From G023898405 sp964368985 (GTDB lineage: Bacteria; Myxococcota; UBA727; JABDBI01): a stretch of 5,859 nucleotides of DNA. Under the pieces are notes generated by a model. It saw only the letters and a list, made by a program, of their open reading frames with translations, ran no database searches and was not told the DNA's origin. This document shows, piece by piece, positions 1 through 5,047 of the stretch (position 1 is the first letter of the stretch; the number at the start of each line of letters is the position of its first letter). The position numbers and the translations under genes are program-made. The DNA lies in contig CAYJDW010000132.1 in assembly GCA_964368985.1 (NCBI GenBank), positions 1-5,859 of the forward strand. Direction: 5' to 3'.

Positions 1-412
1 CGCCATATTTCTTCACAAATTCATCCAAGCCACTGCCACCTTTGCAGCCCTCGCTGTAAACCATGCGGAGTTTTTTCGAATCGAGGGGCACATTCCATTC
101 ATCTTTTATCCATTGCTTTCCGCCATGAACAAAACTGACATAATCTACAATCTCATTATTTTCTAAAGCTTCAGCCCAAATAAATTTCATATATTCATCA
201 TCGCGAACAAGATCGCCTCTTACAATATATATATTTTCATATCTATTTTTTGCCCTAGATTCGATGAAATCAGCGCGGCGGTCGTCCCAAAGCTTATTAT
301 GCTCTTCAGAAAGTGTCTCTTGATCAATTGTCACAATCAGGCCCTTGTCGGCATAAGATGCAGCGCAAATAGTCTGTAGAATGACAAAAAAAACAACTAA
401 ATTCTTTTTCAT
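1..412 (-). CDS. Secreted protein of unknown function, C-terminus cut by window edge
   Basis: The frame opens at ATG 412-410 and runs without a stop for 137 codons to the left edge, so the C-terminus is missing. A purine-rich AGAGAG lies a few bases upstream of the start as a Shine-Dalgarno site. The first 21 residues form a signal peptide: two lysines, a hydrophobic core and a Ser-Tyr-Ala cleavage site before Asp22. The product is therefore probably periplasmic or secreted. The mature part alternates beta strands and helices: LIVTID (25-30), ENIYIVRGD (59-67), VDYVSFVHGG (89-98) and LRMVYSEGCKGG (115-126). A strand ending in His-Gly followed by a strand ending in Cys-x-Gly-Gly is reminiscent of caspase/gingipain/CHAT-type (clan CD) cysteine peptidases. 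The His-to-Cys spacing of 27 is short for those families, so this is only a hint. I do not recognise the family. It lies 82 bases after fghA and may have its own promoter. Confidence 0.8.
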   Translation of the reverse strand, partial: MKKNLVVFFVILQTICAASYADKGLIVTIDQETLSEEHNKLWDDRRADFIESRAKNRYENIYIVRGDLVRDDEYMKFIWAEALENNEIVDYVSFVHGGKQWIKDEWNVPLDSKKLRMVYSEGCKGGSGLDEFVKKYG

Positions 413-447
413 AACGGCTCTCTTTATATATTTGATTCCCAAGAGAA

Positions 448-475
448 ATGATATTGGATGAAGTTAATTAATCAA
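448..475 (-). promoter_or_regulatory. Candidate promoter for the left-edge secreted protein
   Basis: On the minus strand, TTGATT (475-470) and TATCAT (453-448) are separated by 16 bases. They match the sigma-70 consensus at 4 of 6 and 5 of 6 positions. The -10 box ends 35 bases before the ATG at 412, leaving room for a short leader with the Shine-Dalgarno site. No terminator is visible between fghA and this site, so read-through from the formaldehyde operon is also possible. Confidence 0.35.
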
Positions 476-494
476 TCCCCACCTCAACCCGAGC

Positions 495-1343
495 CTAGCT
501 CCAAGTCTTTAGAATTTCGGCATGATAGCTCAGGTGCTCGTCGATAAAAGTCGCTACAAAAAAATAGCTGTGGTCATAGCCCGGCTTCATACGTAGCGTG
601 AGCGGGAAATTATGTGCGGCTTCAATCAATTTTTCTGGGTGCAAACTTGAGTGCAATAGATGGTCCCGATCGCCTTGGTAAACTAGAATCGGCGTTTTTT
701 TCTCAAGGTTGCGAATTAAATGGCTTGCGTCATAGTGATTCCAAGTTTCTTTGTTATCTCCTAAGTAGGCCAAAAATGCTTTTTGTCCCAAAGGGGATGT
801 GCTTGGTGCGCTTATCGGCGAGAAAGCGGAAATAGATTTAAATTTATCTTGATGACGTAGACCCACTACGAGAGCTCCGTGTCCGCCCATCGAATGGCCA
901 AAAATACCTTTGGCCTTTGGAATGGTGGGAAACTCTGCATCGATCAGGAGCGGCAATTCTTCGGAAACAAAGCTGTACATTTGATAGTGGGCGGCCCAAG
1001 GTTGTTCAGTGGCATCAACATAGAAGCCTGCGCCAAGACCTAGATCATAGCTGTTGCTTTCACCTTTTATATTTGCTTGGCGAGGGCTTGTATCAGGGCA
1101 TACCAAGATGAGGCCAAGTTTATCGGCCAATCGCTGAGCACCGGCCTTAACCATAAAATTATCTTCAGTACAGGTGAGCCCAGAAAGCCAAAATAAGACA
1201 GGACATCTCTTTTGCTTAAGTGCGCGCTCGGGCAAGAAAATAGAAAAATTCATCGGACCTTTGCATGTTGTCGATTCAAAGGTGTAGTAGCGAACCTGGC
1301 CCAAAAAACATGCACTCTGCTTATTCAAAATCAATCGCGACAT
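495..1343 (-). CDS. fghA: S-formylglutathione hydrolase
   Basis: This cytoplasmic serine hydrolase of the esterase D family (EC 3.1.2.12) releases formate and glutathione from S-formylglutathione, the second step of glutathione-dependent formaldehyde oxidation. The 282 residues match the usual length of about 280. The family blocks appear in order: SGLTCTEDNF (54-63) with the conserved Cys58, DTSPR (84-88), GAGFYVDAT (104-112), the nucleophile elbow GHSMGG (149-154) with Ser151, QGDRD (223-227) with probable catalytic Asp227, and GYDHSYFF (255-262) with His258. The usual DTSPRG reads DTSPRQ here, a minor change. The ATG at 1343 starts 10 bases after the adhC stop codon, with only a weak GGGTG ribosome site, so translational coupling to adhC is likely. 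The homologue is called frmB in enterobacteria. The identification is secure. Confidence 0.97.
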   Translation of the reverse strand: MSRLILNKQSACFLGQVRYYTFESTTCKGPMNFSIFLPERALKQKRCPVLFWLSGLTCTEDNFMVKAGAQRLADKLGLILVCPDTSPRQANIKGESNSYDLGLGAGFYVDATEQPWAAHYQMYSFVSEELPLLIDAEFPTIPKAKGIFGHSMGGHGALVVGLRHQDKFKSISAFSPISAPSTSPLGQKAFLAYLGDNKETWNHYDASHLIRNLEKKTPILVYQGDRDHLLHSSLHPEKLIEAAHNFPLTLRMKPGYDHSYFFVATFIDEHLSYHAEILKTWS

Positions 1344-1353
1344 TTTTCACCCA

Positions 1354-2463
1354 TTAAAAAGTAATAACCGAACGAATGCTCATGCCTTCTTTCATCTTTT
1401 GAAAAGCCATGTTGATCTCGGCGAGAGGAAATTGACTGGTAATCATTTCATCAACTTTTATTTTATTGGCGAGATAGTCGTCGACAAATGCCGGCAGTTC
1501 GCTTCGTCCTTTGACACCGCCAAAAGCGCTTCCTTGCCACGAGCGCCCGGTCACCAGCTGAAAGGGCCGCGTGGAAATTTCTTCGCCGCTGCCGGCTACA
1601 CCAATAATGGTCGATTTCCCCCAACCTTTATGACAGCATTCCAAGGCTTGGCGCATGAGCTCAATATTACCCACGCATTCAAAAGAATAGTCCACGCCGC
1701 CATCGGTCAAATCAACCAAATATGGCACGAGATCCTGCTTCAATTTTTTGGGATTAACGCACTCAGTGGCACCAAGAGCTTTGGCTAAGGCAAATTTTTC
1801 CTCATTGATATCAATGCCAATAATGCGTTCAGCTTTAGCCATTACGGCGCCTTGAATAACGCTCATTCCGATGCCGCCCAGACCAAAAACAGCTACGCTT
1901 GCCCCCGGTTCTACGCGAGCAGTTTTCAAAACAGCACCAATGCCGGTAGTAATCCCGCAGCCCAGCAAACAAACTTTTTCAAGCGGAGCTTTCTTATTTA
2001 TTTTGGCGAGGGCAATTTCTGGTACGACAATATATTCGGAGAATGTCGATGTTCCCATGTAATGAAAAAGTGATTGCCCCTTAAATGAATAGCGACTGGT
2101 TTTATCCGGCATCAAGCCTTGACCTTGGGTTATTCGAATAGCTTGGCAAAGATTGGTTTTGGGCGATTTGCAAAATTTGCAGCTGCCGCATTCAGGAATA
2201 TAGAGAGGAATCACGTGATCACCAGGAGCCACATGGGTGACGCCAGGGCCAACATCCTGCACAATGCCCGCGCCTTCATGGCCTAAAATGACCGGAAATA
2301 TTCCCTCAGGATCAGCGCCGGAAAGAGTATAGGCATCAGTATGACAAAGTCCACTTGCAACGAGGCGCACCAAAACTTCGTTGGCTTTTGGGGGGGCGAT
2401 ATCAATTTCACAAATCTCTAAAGGACTCTGTTTAGCAAAGGCAACCGCAGCTCTTGATTTCAT
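1354..2463 (-). CDS. adhC: S-(hydroxymethyl)glutathione dehydrogenase (class III alcohol dehydrogenase)
   Basis: This zinc- and NAD-dependent cytoplasmic enzyme (EC 1.1.1.284) oxidises S-hydroxymethylglutathione, the spontaneous adduct of formaldehyde and glutathione, to S-formylglutathione. Started at ATG 2463 it has 369 residues, the length of E. coli FrmA, and begins MKSRAAVAFA as the family does. A GGAG site (2474-2471) sits 7 bases upstream. The frame stays open to an ATG at 2505, but that start lacks a ribosome site and adds 14 residues foreign to the family. Catalytic zinc ligands are Cys40, His62 and Cys169. Structural zinc ligands are Cys92, Cys95, Cys98 and Cys106. The Rossmann loop is GLGGIG (194-199), with Asp218 giving NAD preference. 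STRPFQLVTGR (297-307) and SAFGGVKGRS (312-321) are class III signatures. It is the first gene of an operon with fghA. No adjacent regulator such as frmR is visible. Confidence 0.97.
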   Translation of the reverse strand: MKSRAAVAFAKQSPLEICEIDIAPPKANEVLVRLVASGLCHTDAYTLSGADPEGIFPVILGHEGAGIVQDVGPGVTHVAPGDHVIPLYIPECGSCKFCKSPKTNLCQAIRITQGQGLMPDKTSRYSFKGQSLFHYMGTSTFSEYIVVPEIALAKINKKAPLEKVCLLGCGITTGIGAVLKTARVEPGASVAVFGLGGIGMSVIQGAVMAKAERIIGIDINEEKFALAKALGATECVNPKKLKQDLVPYLVDLTDGGVDYSFECVGNIELMRQALECCHKGWGKSTIIGVAGSGEEISTRPFQLVTGRSWQGSAFGGVKGRSELPAFVDDYLANKIKVDEMITSQFPLAEINMAFQKMKEGMSIRSVITF

Positions 2464-2470
2464 GGGGAAG

Positions 2471-2474
2471 CTCC
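2471..2474 (-). promoter_or_regulatory. Ribosome binding site that fixes the adhC start
   Basis: GGAG on the minus strand lies 7 bases before ATG 2463. The alternative in-frame ATG at 2505 has no purine-rich site upstream. This supports the shorter 369-residue reading of adhC. Confidence 0.7.
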
Positions 2475-2506
2475 AATTTTCCCACAATTCTTGAGCACTT
2501 AGCATT

Positions 2507-2558
2507 GATTGTCGTCGACAACAAGTTCTTGCACCCTTTCGAGAGATTGTCGATAAAC
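2507..2558. promoter_or_regulatory. Candidate operator region upstream of adhC
   Basis: TTGTCG-T-CGACAA (2509-2521) is a perfect inverted repeat with 6-base arms around one central base. It lies 46 bases upstream of the adhC ATG. The octamer GATTGTCG occurs at its left edge (2507-2514) and again at 2545-2552, 38 bases away, where it continues as ATAAAC. A palindrome plus a spaced half-copy between a gene start and its likely promoter is typical of repressor or activator sites. I could not place a convincing -35/-10 pair for adhC. The regulator is unknown and this remains a candidate. Confidence 0.35.
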
Positions 2559-2578
2559 GCTAAACTTCCATATTTATC

Positions 2579-2601
2579 ATCCTCGTGCTTGACACGAGGA
2601 T
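2579..2601. repeat. Palindromic intergenic repeat of alphaproteobacterial type
   Basis: ATCCTCGTG (2579-2587) and CACGAGGAT (2593-2601) form a perfect 9-base-pair stem around the five-base loop CTTGA. Read on the minus strand, it is GGATCCTCGTGTCAAGC followed by ACGAGGATGA. This closely matches the GGATCCTCGGGTCAAGCCCGAGGATGA class of dispersed palindromes that I know from many alphaproteobacterial intergenic regions, and variants of it from Rickettsiales. It sits between the 3' end of the small secreted gene and adhC, so it may also act as a hairpin at the transcript end. No T-tract follows the stem. One copy is visible here, so the repeat assignment rests on recall of the family. Confidence 0.55.
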
Positions 2602-2672
2602 CCACGCAGCACCCATAATTGGAATTTATTTAGTGCTTAACAATTCTTCAGCGGGAATCTCTAATTAGATAA

Positions 2673-2998
2673 CTACGTCCTTAGACCTTCCAGAAAAAAA
2701 CTTGTTAATGAGGTGGTATTCAATAACTGGATAAAATATCTGTTTTCACTTTTTTGGACGCCAACCGATCCATATTTAGTGCCCCCAATTTTCCAATAGC
2801 TTCGGGCTTTTCTCGAGGTTTTAATCTCCAGGGTTGTAGAAACATCCCTATCCTTGGAGTCTTTATAGGTAATAGTTCCCTCTAACGAATACCCAGCCAA
2901 ATTTTCCCAATCCAAATCAAATCCCAAAATTGCCTTTGCATTCAATGAAAAAAACCAGCCATCAAAGAGCTAACTATTAATAGCTTAAAATTAATCAT
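2673..2998 (-). pseudogene. Small secreted protein, reading frame split at a T7 run
   Basis: From ATG 2998 one frame encodes MINFKLLIVSSLMAGFF, a clear signal-peptide start, then hits TGA at 2944-2942. The frame one base back (-1) is open from 2948 to TAG 2675-2673. It begins with residues S-L-N-A-K-A, supplying the Ala-Lys-Ala signal peptidase site missing from the first frame. The junction is seven consecutive T bases (2954-2948), in phase as T-TTT-TTT. A -1 slip there, or one extra T in the genome, yields a single 108-residue protein with a mature part of about 85 residues. The mature part has alternating strands with many Lys, Thr and Ser (for example YSLEGTITYKDS), which suggests a small beta-rich domain of unknown function. 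The second frame alone could only start at TTG 2945, without a ribosome site. It may be a broken gene, a homopolymer sequencing error, a phase-variable gene or a slippage site. Confidence 0.65.
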
Positions 2999-3014
2999 CT
3001 ATTTTCCCATTATA
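2999..3014 (-). promoter_or_regulatory. Consensus -10 box and GGGA site before the split secreted gene
   Basis: A perfect TATAAT lies at 3014-3009 on the minus strand, followed at once by GGGA, 6 bases before ATG 2998. A normal start point 6-7 bases after the box would fall almost on the ATG and give a nearly leaderless transcript. No good -35 sits at 17 bases; TTGACT lies only 11 bases upstream. Either the -10 or the GGGA ribosome site could be the functional element, but not clearly both. Confidence 0.3.
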
Positions 3015-3091
3015 CAGCAAAATGCAGTCAATTAATTAACGCTCTTCATACCTATTAACTATTCATCAATTCAGCAAGACAAATATCAATT

Positions 3092-3127
3092 AATCCCAGT
3101 TATTTAGCAAGCTAAGCAACTGGGATT
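3092..3127. terminator. Long hairpin after the thioredoxin gene, possible terminator
   Basis: AATCCCAGTT (3092-3101) pairs perfectly with AACTGGGATT (3118-3127), a 10-base-pair stem. The loop holds a second small stem, TTAG (3104-3107) with CTAA (3112-3115). The hairpin lies 29 bases beyond the stop codon of the thioredoxin gene, where a terminator is expected. On the minus strand it is followed by AATTGATATTTG, a poor T-tract. It may instead be a 3'-end stabilising hairpin or a dispersed palindrome. The rest of the 157-base gap is AT-rich without other clear signals. Confidence 0.4.
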
Positions 3128-3155
3128 TAACGTTCTTTATTGAGTCTTTGCAGTT

Positions 3156-3734
3156 TTATTCATTTGCCGACGAATTATCACCAAAAAAGCCTGAGATTTT
3201 TTCTCCAACTTGCTCGGCTGTCATTTGTTTATCGTCGCTACCATGAGCGCCGAGTTGCTGACCGTCTTTAAAATATACGATATGTGGAACCGTTGAGAAG
3301 CCATATTGAGAGGCGTATTGGGGATTTTGATCGACATCAATATAAAGGAATTTGATATTTTTGCCGAACTTCATTTCTACCTCTTGCATGATGGGCTTCA
3401 TGTAGGTGCAATATCCGCATTGATTTTTCGTGAACATCACAATTAAATTGGCATGTTGTTGTTCAAGAGACTGAGCGCCTGCTTGAGGCTGCGTGTTTTG
3501 TTGTGGTTCTACGTTTGGAGCGAGGGGACAGCCCGACGACTGCGGTGCCACTGCTGGCATGCTTGGCGAAGAGAATACTGGACAGCTGCCAGGATACGAC
3601 GATGGGAATTGCCATCCTCCAGCATAAACATAAGCTCTCGCAGGGAGCAATGGAATGCTGTAGGCGTCATAGTCAGCCATAAGTGAACTAGTTGCAATCG
3701 ACAGAGCAATGCACATTCCGAGTATTTTTTTCAT
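3156..3734 (-). CDS. Exported thioredoxin-fold protein with CGYC active site
   Basis: This is a predicted periplasmic thiol-disulfide protein of 192 residues. The frame extends upstream to ATG 3824, but the start at 3734 has an excellent AGGAGA site 4 bases upstream and opens directly into a signal peptide (1-20, cleavage after Ser-Leu-Met-Ala). Residues 21-90 form a Pro/Gln/Ser-rich linker with Cys51 and Cys69, each followed by proline. The thioredoxin domain covers about 92-185. It holds FTKNQCGYCTYMKP with redox Cys106 and Cys109, FLYIDVDQNP (129-138), and STVPHIVYF with the cis-proline at 150. DsbA has CPHC and cytoplasmic thioredoxin CGPC; CGYC fits periplasmic DsbC/DsbG- or SoxW-like proteins, but the length and linker match none of these. 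The gene upstream encodes a cysteine-containing lipoprotein, a conceivable substrate. A terminator separates the two genes, so it is probably transcribed on its own. Confidence 0.88.
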   Translation of the reverse strand: MKKILGMCIALSIATSSLMADYDAYSIPLLPARAYVYAGGWQFPSSYPGSCPVFSSPSMPAVAPQSSGCPLAPNVEPQQNTQPQAGAQSLEQQHANLIVMFTKNQCGYCTYMKPIMQEVEMKFGKNIKFLYIDVDQNPQYASQYGFSTVPHIVYFKDGQQLGAHGSDDKQMTAEQVGEKISGFFGDNSSANE

Positions 3735-3738
3735 ATAA

Positions 3739-3744
3739 TCTCCT
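3739..3744 (-). promoter_or_regulatory. Ribosome binding site that fixes the thioredoxin start
   Basis: AGGAGA on the minus strand lies 4 bases before ATG 3734. The upstream in-frame ATG at 3824 would put 30 extra residues ahead of the signal peptide and has no comparable site. Confidence 0.75.
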
Positions 3745-3778
3745 ATTAATAGCGCCTCAATGGCGTGGAAAATAAAGA

Positions 3779-3805
3779 ATAATATTTCCCTTGCAGATTT
3801 ATCAA
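3779..3805 (-). promoter_or_regulatory. Candidate promoter of the exported thioredoxin gene
   Basis: TTGATA (3805-3800) and TATTAT (3784-3779) each match the sigma-70 consensus at 5 of 6 positions. Their spacing of 15 bases is short of the ideal 17. The site lies between the strong terminator at 3859-3887 and the gene, where an independent promoter is needed. Confidence 0.35.
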
Positions 3806-3858
3806 TTACACAGGTTATCGGCACAACAAATTCATCAAAAACACTTAATATAAAGCAT

Positions 3859-3887
3859 AAAAAGCGCTTAAACTAAGCGCTTTTTTT
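3859..3887. terminator. Strong factor-independent terminator, bidirectional form
   Basis: AAAAAGCGCTTA (3859-3870) and TAAGCGCTTTTT (3874-3885) form a perfect 12-base-pair stem around AAC. On the minus strand the stem ends in five T bases, and on the plus strand in seven. It lies 55 bases past the lipoprotein stop codon and isolates that gene from the thioredoxin gene. I see no plus-strand gene ending here, so the plus-strand T-tract probably reflects only the A-tract ahead of the stem. Confidence 0.85.
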
Positions 3888-3916
3888 AGGAGACATTAAC
3901 CTCAATACCATAAGAC

Positions 3917-3936
3917 AAAGCGGTTAATGACGCTTT
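3917..3936. terminator. Short hairpin directly after the lipoprotein gene
   Basis: AAAGCG (3917-3922) and CGCTTT (3931-3936) form a 6-base-pair stem with an 8-base loop, 5 bases beyond the lipoprotein stop codon. No good T-tract follows on either strand. Its core resembles the stronger terminator about 50 bases further on (both contain AAAGCGnTTAA), so it may be a weak or decayed partner terminator. Confidence 0.3.
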
Positions 3937-3941
3937 ATTTC

Positions 3942-4604
3942 TTAGTAGCCACGAAGTCCGTATCCACCACGAAATCCGCATCCACCACGGGCAAAACCGC
4001 AAGGACGATGAACAGGCACTGGAACTGGGGCAACGCAACCATAATCAACCACTGGAGCAACAACTTCTTCAGTTGGCATTACTTCATCGGTTGCAGAAGC
4101 TGTTCTAACAACACGATTAATTCTTCTCATAGTTGGGTGATAAACAACTTTGGTGTGATGTCTACGAACGAGGTTTCTATGTTTTTTAACCAAGTGATGT
4201 CGTTCGCTAGGTTGATAGATATGACGGGTCGTATGATAATCAACAGTATCGGTGGCTAATTGATCTTCACTGGTAGGGATAATTTTGGTTTGTTCAGTGC
4301 GGATTTGGTCAGGCAATTGAACTGCTCTCGCTGTATCTGCATCGGGTGGAATTTCACAATTTCCGGTCGGGCAGCCTCCGCCACCTGCTGGAGCAATTGC
4401 TTTAGCAATGGCTGGAGCTGGCTCTGCTTTGTCGTCTGAACCTTGATCATCAGCTTCATCACCTTGAGCATCTTTGTTCAACTCGCTATCAGCGGTTTGA
4501 GCAAGATAGTCTGCATCATTAAGGTTTTGTGGTCCGCAACCAGCCAGTAATACTACTGATGCGCTAACAAGAAACAGTGTTGTTTTAATAAATTTGCTAT
4601 TCAC
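3942..4604 (-). CDS. Lipoprotein with acidic, His/Arg-rich and Gly-repeat segments
   Basis: The chosen start is GTG 4604, 8 bases after AAGGAG (4618-4613), giving 220 residues. An in-frame ATG at 4679 would put 25 hydrophilic residues ahead of the signal peptide. Residues 1-22 form a type II signal peptide with lipobox LLAGC, so Cys23 is probably lipidated and the protein membrane-anchored. Residue Gly24 at +2 does not suggest inner-membrane retention. Segments in order are: an acidic stretch (about 39-60), an Ala/Pro stretch (61-73), GGGG followed by CPTGNC with Cys78 and Cys83, a neutral part, a His/Arg/Lys-rich stretch (about 124-167), and a tail with Cys190, Cys202 and Cys209. The tail ends in Gly/Arg/aromatic hexads. 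I do not recognise a family. The composition suggests a surface or wall-binding, metal-binding or nucleic-acid-binding role, but none is shown. It is a single-gene unit ended by a strong terminator. Confidence 0.8.
   Translation of the reverse strand: MNSKFIKTTLFLVSASVVLLAGCGPQNLNDADYLAQTADSELNKDAQGDEADDQGSDDKAEPAPAIAKAIAPAGGGGCPTGNCEIPPDADTARAVQLPDQIRTEQTKIIPTSEDQLATDTVDYHTTRHIYQPSERHHLVKKHRNLVRRHHTKVVYHPTMRRINRVVRTASATDEVMPTEEVVAPVVDYGCVAPVPVPVHRPCGFARGGCGFRGGYGLRGY
3949..3984. repeat. Tandem 18-base repeat encoding the lipoprotein tail
   Basis: Two adjacent 18-base units (3949-3966 and 3967-3984) differ at only two positions, and a degraded third unit begins at 3985 with CCACG. On the coding strand they specify hexads of the pattern G-G-[C/Y]-G-[F/L]-R, producing the glycine-arginine-aromatic end of the lipoprotein. 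Copy-number change here would lengthen or shorten the tail by six residues without a frameshift. Confidence 0.7.
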
Positions 4605-4612
4605 GTTATTTA

Positions 4613-4618
4613 CTCCTT
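4613..4618 (-). promoter_or_regulatory. Ribosome binding site that fixes the lipoprotein GTG start
   Basis: AAGGAG on the minus strand lies 8 bases before GTG 4604. This placement, directly ahead of the lipoprotein signal peptide, favours the GTG over the ATG at 4679. Confidence 0.75.
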
Positions 4619-4650
4619 TATAGTGCTGATTTATATGCAAACGATTACCT

Positions 4651-4679
4651 GTTAAATGTTCACCATTTATCTCAGCCAA
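4651..4679 (-). promoter_or_regulatory. Candidate promoter of the lipoprotein gene
   Basis: TTGGCT (4679-4674) and TTTAAC (4656-4651) are spaced by exactly 17 bases. Each matches the consensus at 4 of 6 positions. A TATAAA at 4635-4630 is an alternative -10 box without a good partner. Confidence 0.3.
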
Positions 4680-4703
4680 TGTAATGATAGTAAGTACGGA
4701 GTC

Positions 4704-4721
4704 GCATGCTTCTTTGCATGC
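4704..4721. promoter_or_regulatory. GCATGC inverted repeat upstream of the lipoprotein gene
   Basis: GCATGC occurs at 4704-4709 and 4716-4721, separated by TTCTTT. Each copy is itself palindromic, so the pair can form a 6-base-pair hairpin or serve as two adjacent binding sites. It lies about 25 bases upstream of the candidate -35 box, a position suited to an activator site. No regulator can be named. Confidence 0.25.
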
Positions 4722-5013
4722 TCAGTGATCTTGTTTTTATTGGTTCAATTTTTATTAATATAAGCGATTCATATTTTACATTACTATATTTTGATCACTA
4801 TAATGGATATGGATGAAAAAAGGTTATAGAGCGCTAAATCTAAGTCAATAATAGCATTAACTTTATCCCGCTGGACTTTAGTTTTTGAGCGAGCGAGGAC
4901 GAAAAAGCACCGACGTTCTTGCGGGGCGCATCAAAAAGAAAAATAGTTCTTAGCGAACCATCGTATGGATAGCTTGCTCGGTGGGCTGCCAACAAATATA
5001 AAGCGTCAACACC

Positions 5014-5032
5014 AAAAAATTCGCAATTGCGA
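5014..5032 (-). terminator. Weak terminator-like palindrome after rdgB
   Basis: The perfect palindrome TCGCAATTGCGA (5032-5021) is followed on the minus strand by ATTTTTT (5020-5014). It starts 15 bases after the rdgB stop codon. With a four-base loop the stem is only 4 base pairs, so termination would be weak. Confidence 0.35.
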
Positions 5033-5047
5033 TATGAAAGGTAAATC

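Larger units (their letters stand above)
4680..5047. other. Gene-free stretch between rdgB and the lipoprotein gene
   Basis: These 368 bases hold no gene I can defend. Positions 4680-4840 are AT-rich and include the GCATGC inverted repeat. Positions about 4860-5000 are visibly richer in G and C, with runs such as GAGCGAGCGAGG and GCGGGGCGC. One minus-strand open frame (ATG 5067 to 4840, 75 codons) overlaps the end of rdgB by 20 bases. It has no good ribosome site and no signature I know. Its composition change suggests a dispersed repeat or a gene remnant rather than an active gene. Confidence 0.4.

Noticed and set aside
614..2073. Several plus-strand open frames inside fghA and adhC
   Set aside because: They lie opposite two securely identified genes and show no protein features of their own.
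2464..2505. Longer adhC reading from ATG 2505
   Set aside because: The extra 14 residues do not belong to the family, there is no ribosome site, and ATG 2463 has GGAG and the standard MKSRAAVAFA start.
3509..3709. Open frames on both strands inside the thioredoxin gene
   Set aside because: They overlap its signal peptide and linker, are low-complexity, and have no ribosome site or motif.
3735..3824. Longer thioredoxin reading from ATG 3824
   Set aside because: It would bury the signal peptide behind 30 residues; ATG 3734 has a strong AGGAGA site.
4605..4679. Lipoprotein start at ATG 4679
   Set aside because: It would place 25 hydrophilic residues before a type II signal peptide; GTG 4604 has AAGGAG at the right distance.
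4724..4799. Distant inverted copies AGTGATC (4724-4730) and GATCACT (4793-4799)
   Set aside because: Seven-base arms more than 60 bases apart in AT-rich DNA are expected by chance, and no element lies between them.
4792..4806. Plus-strand TATAAT-like box at about 4800
   Set aside because: No plus-strand gene follows it, and there is no good -35 partner.
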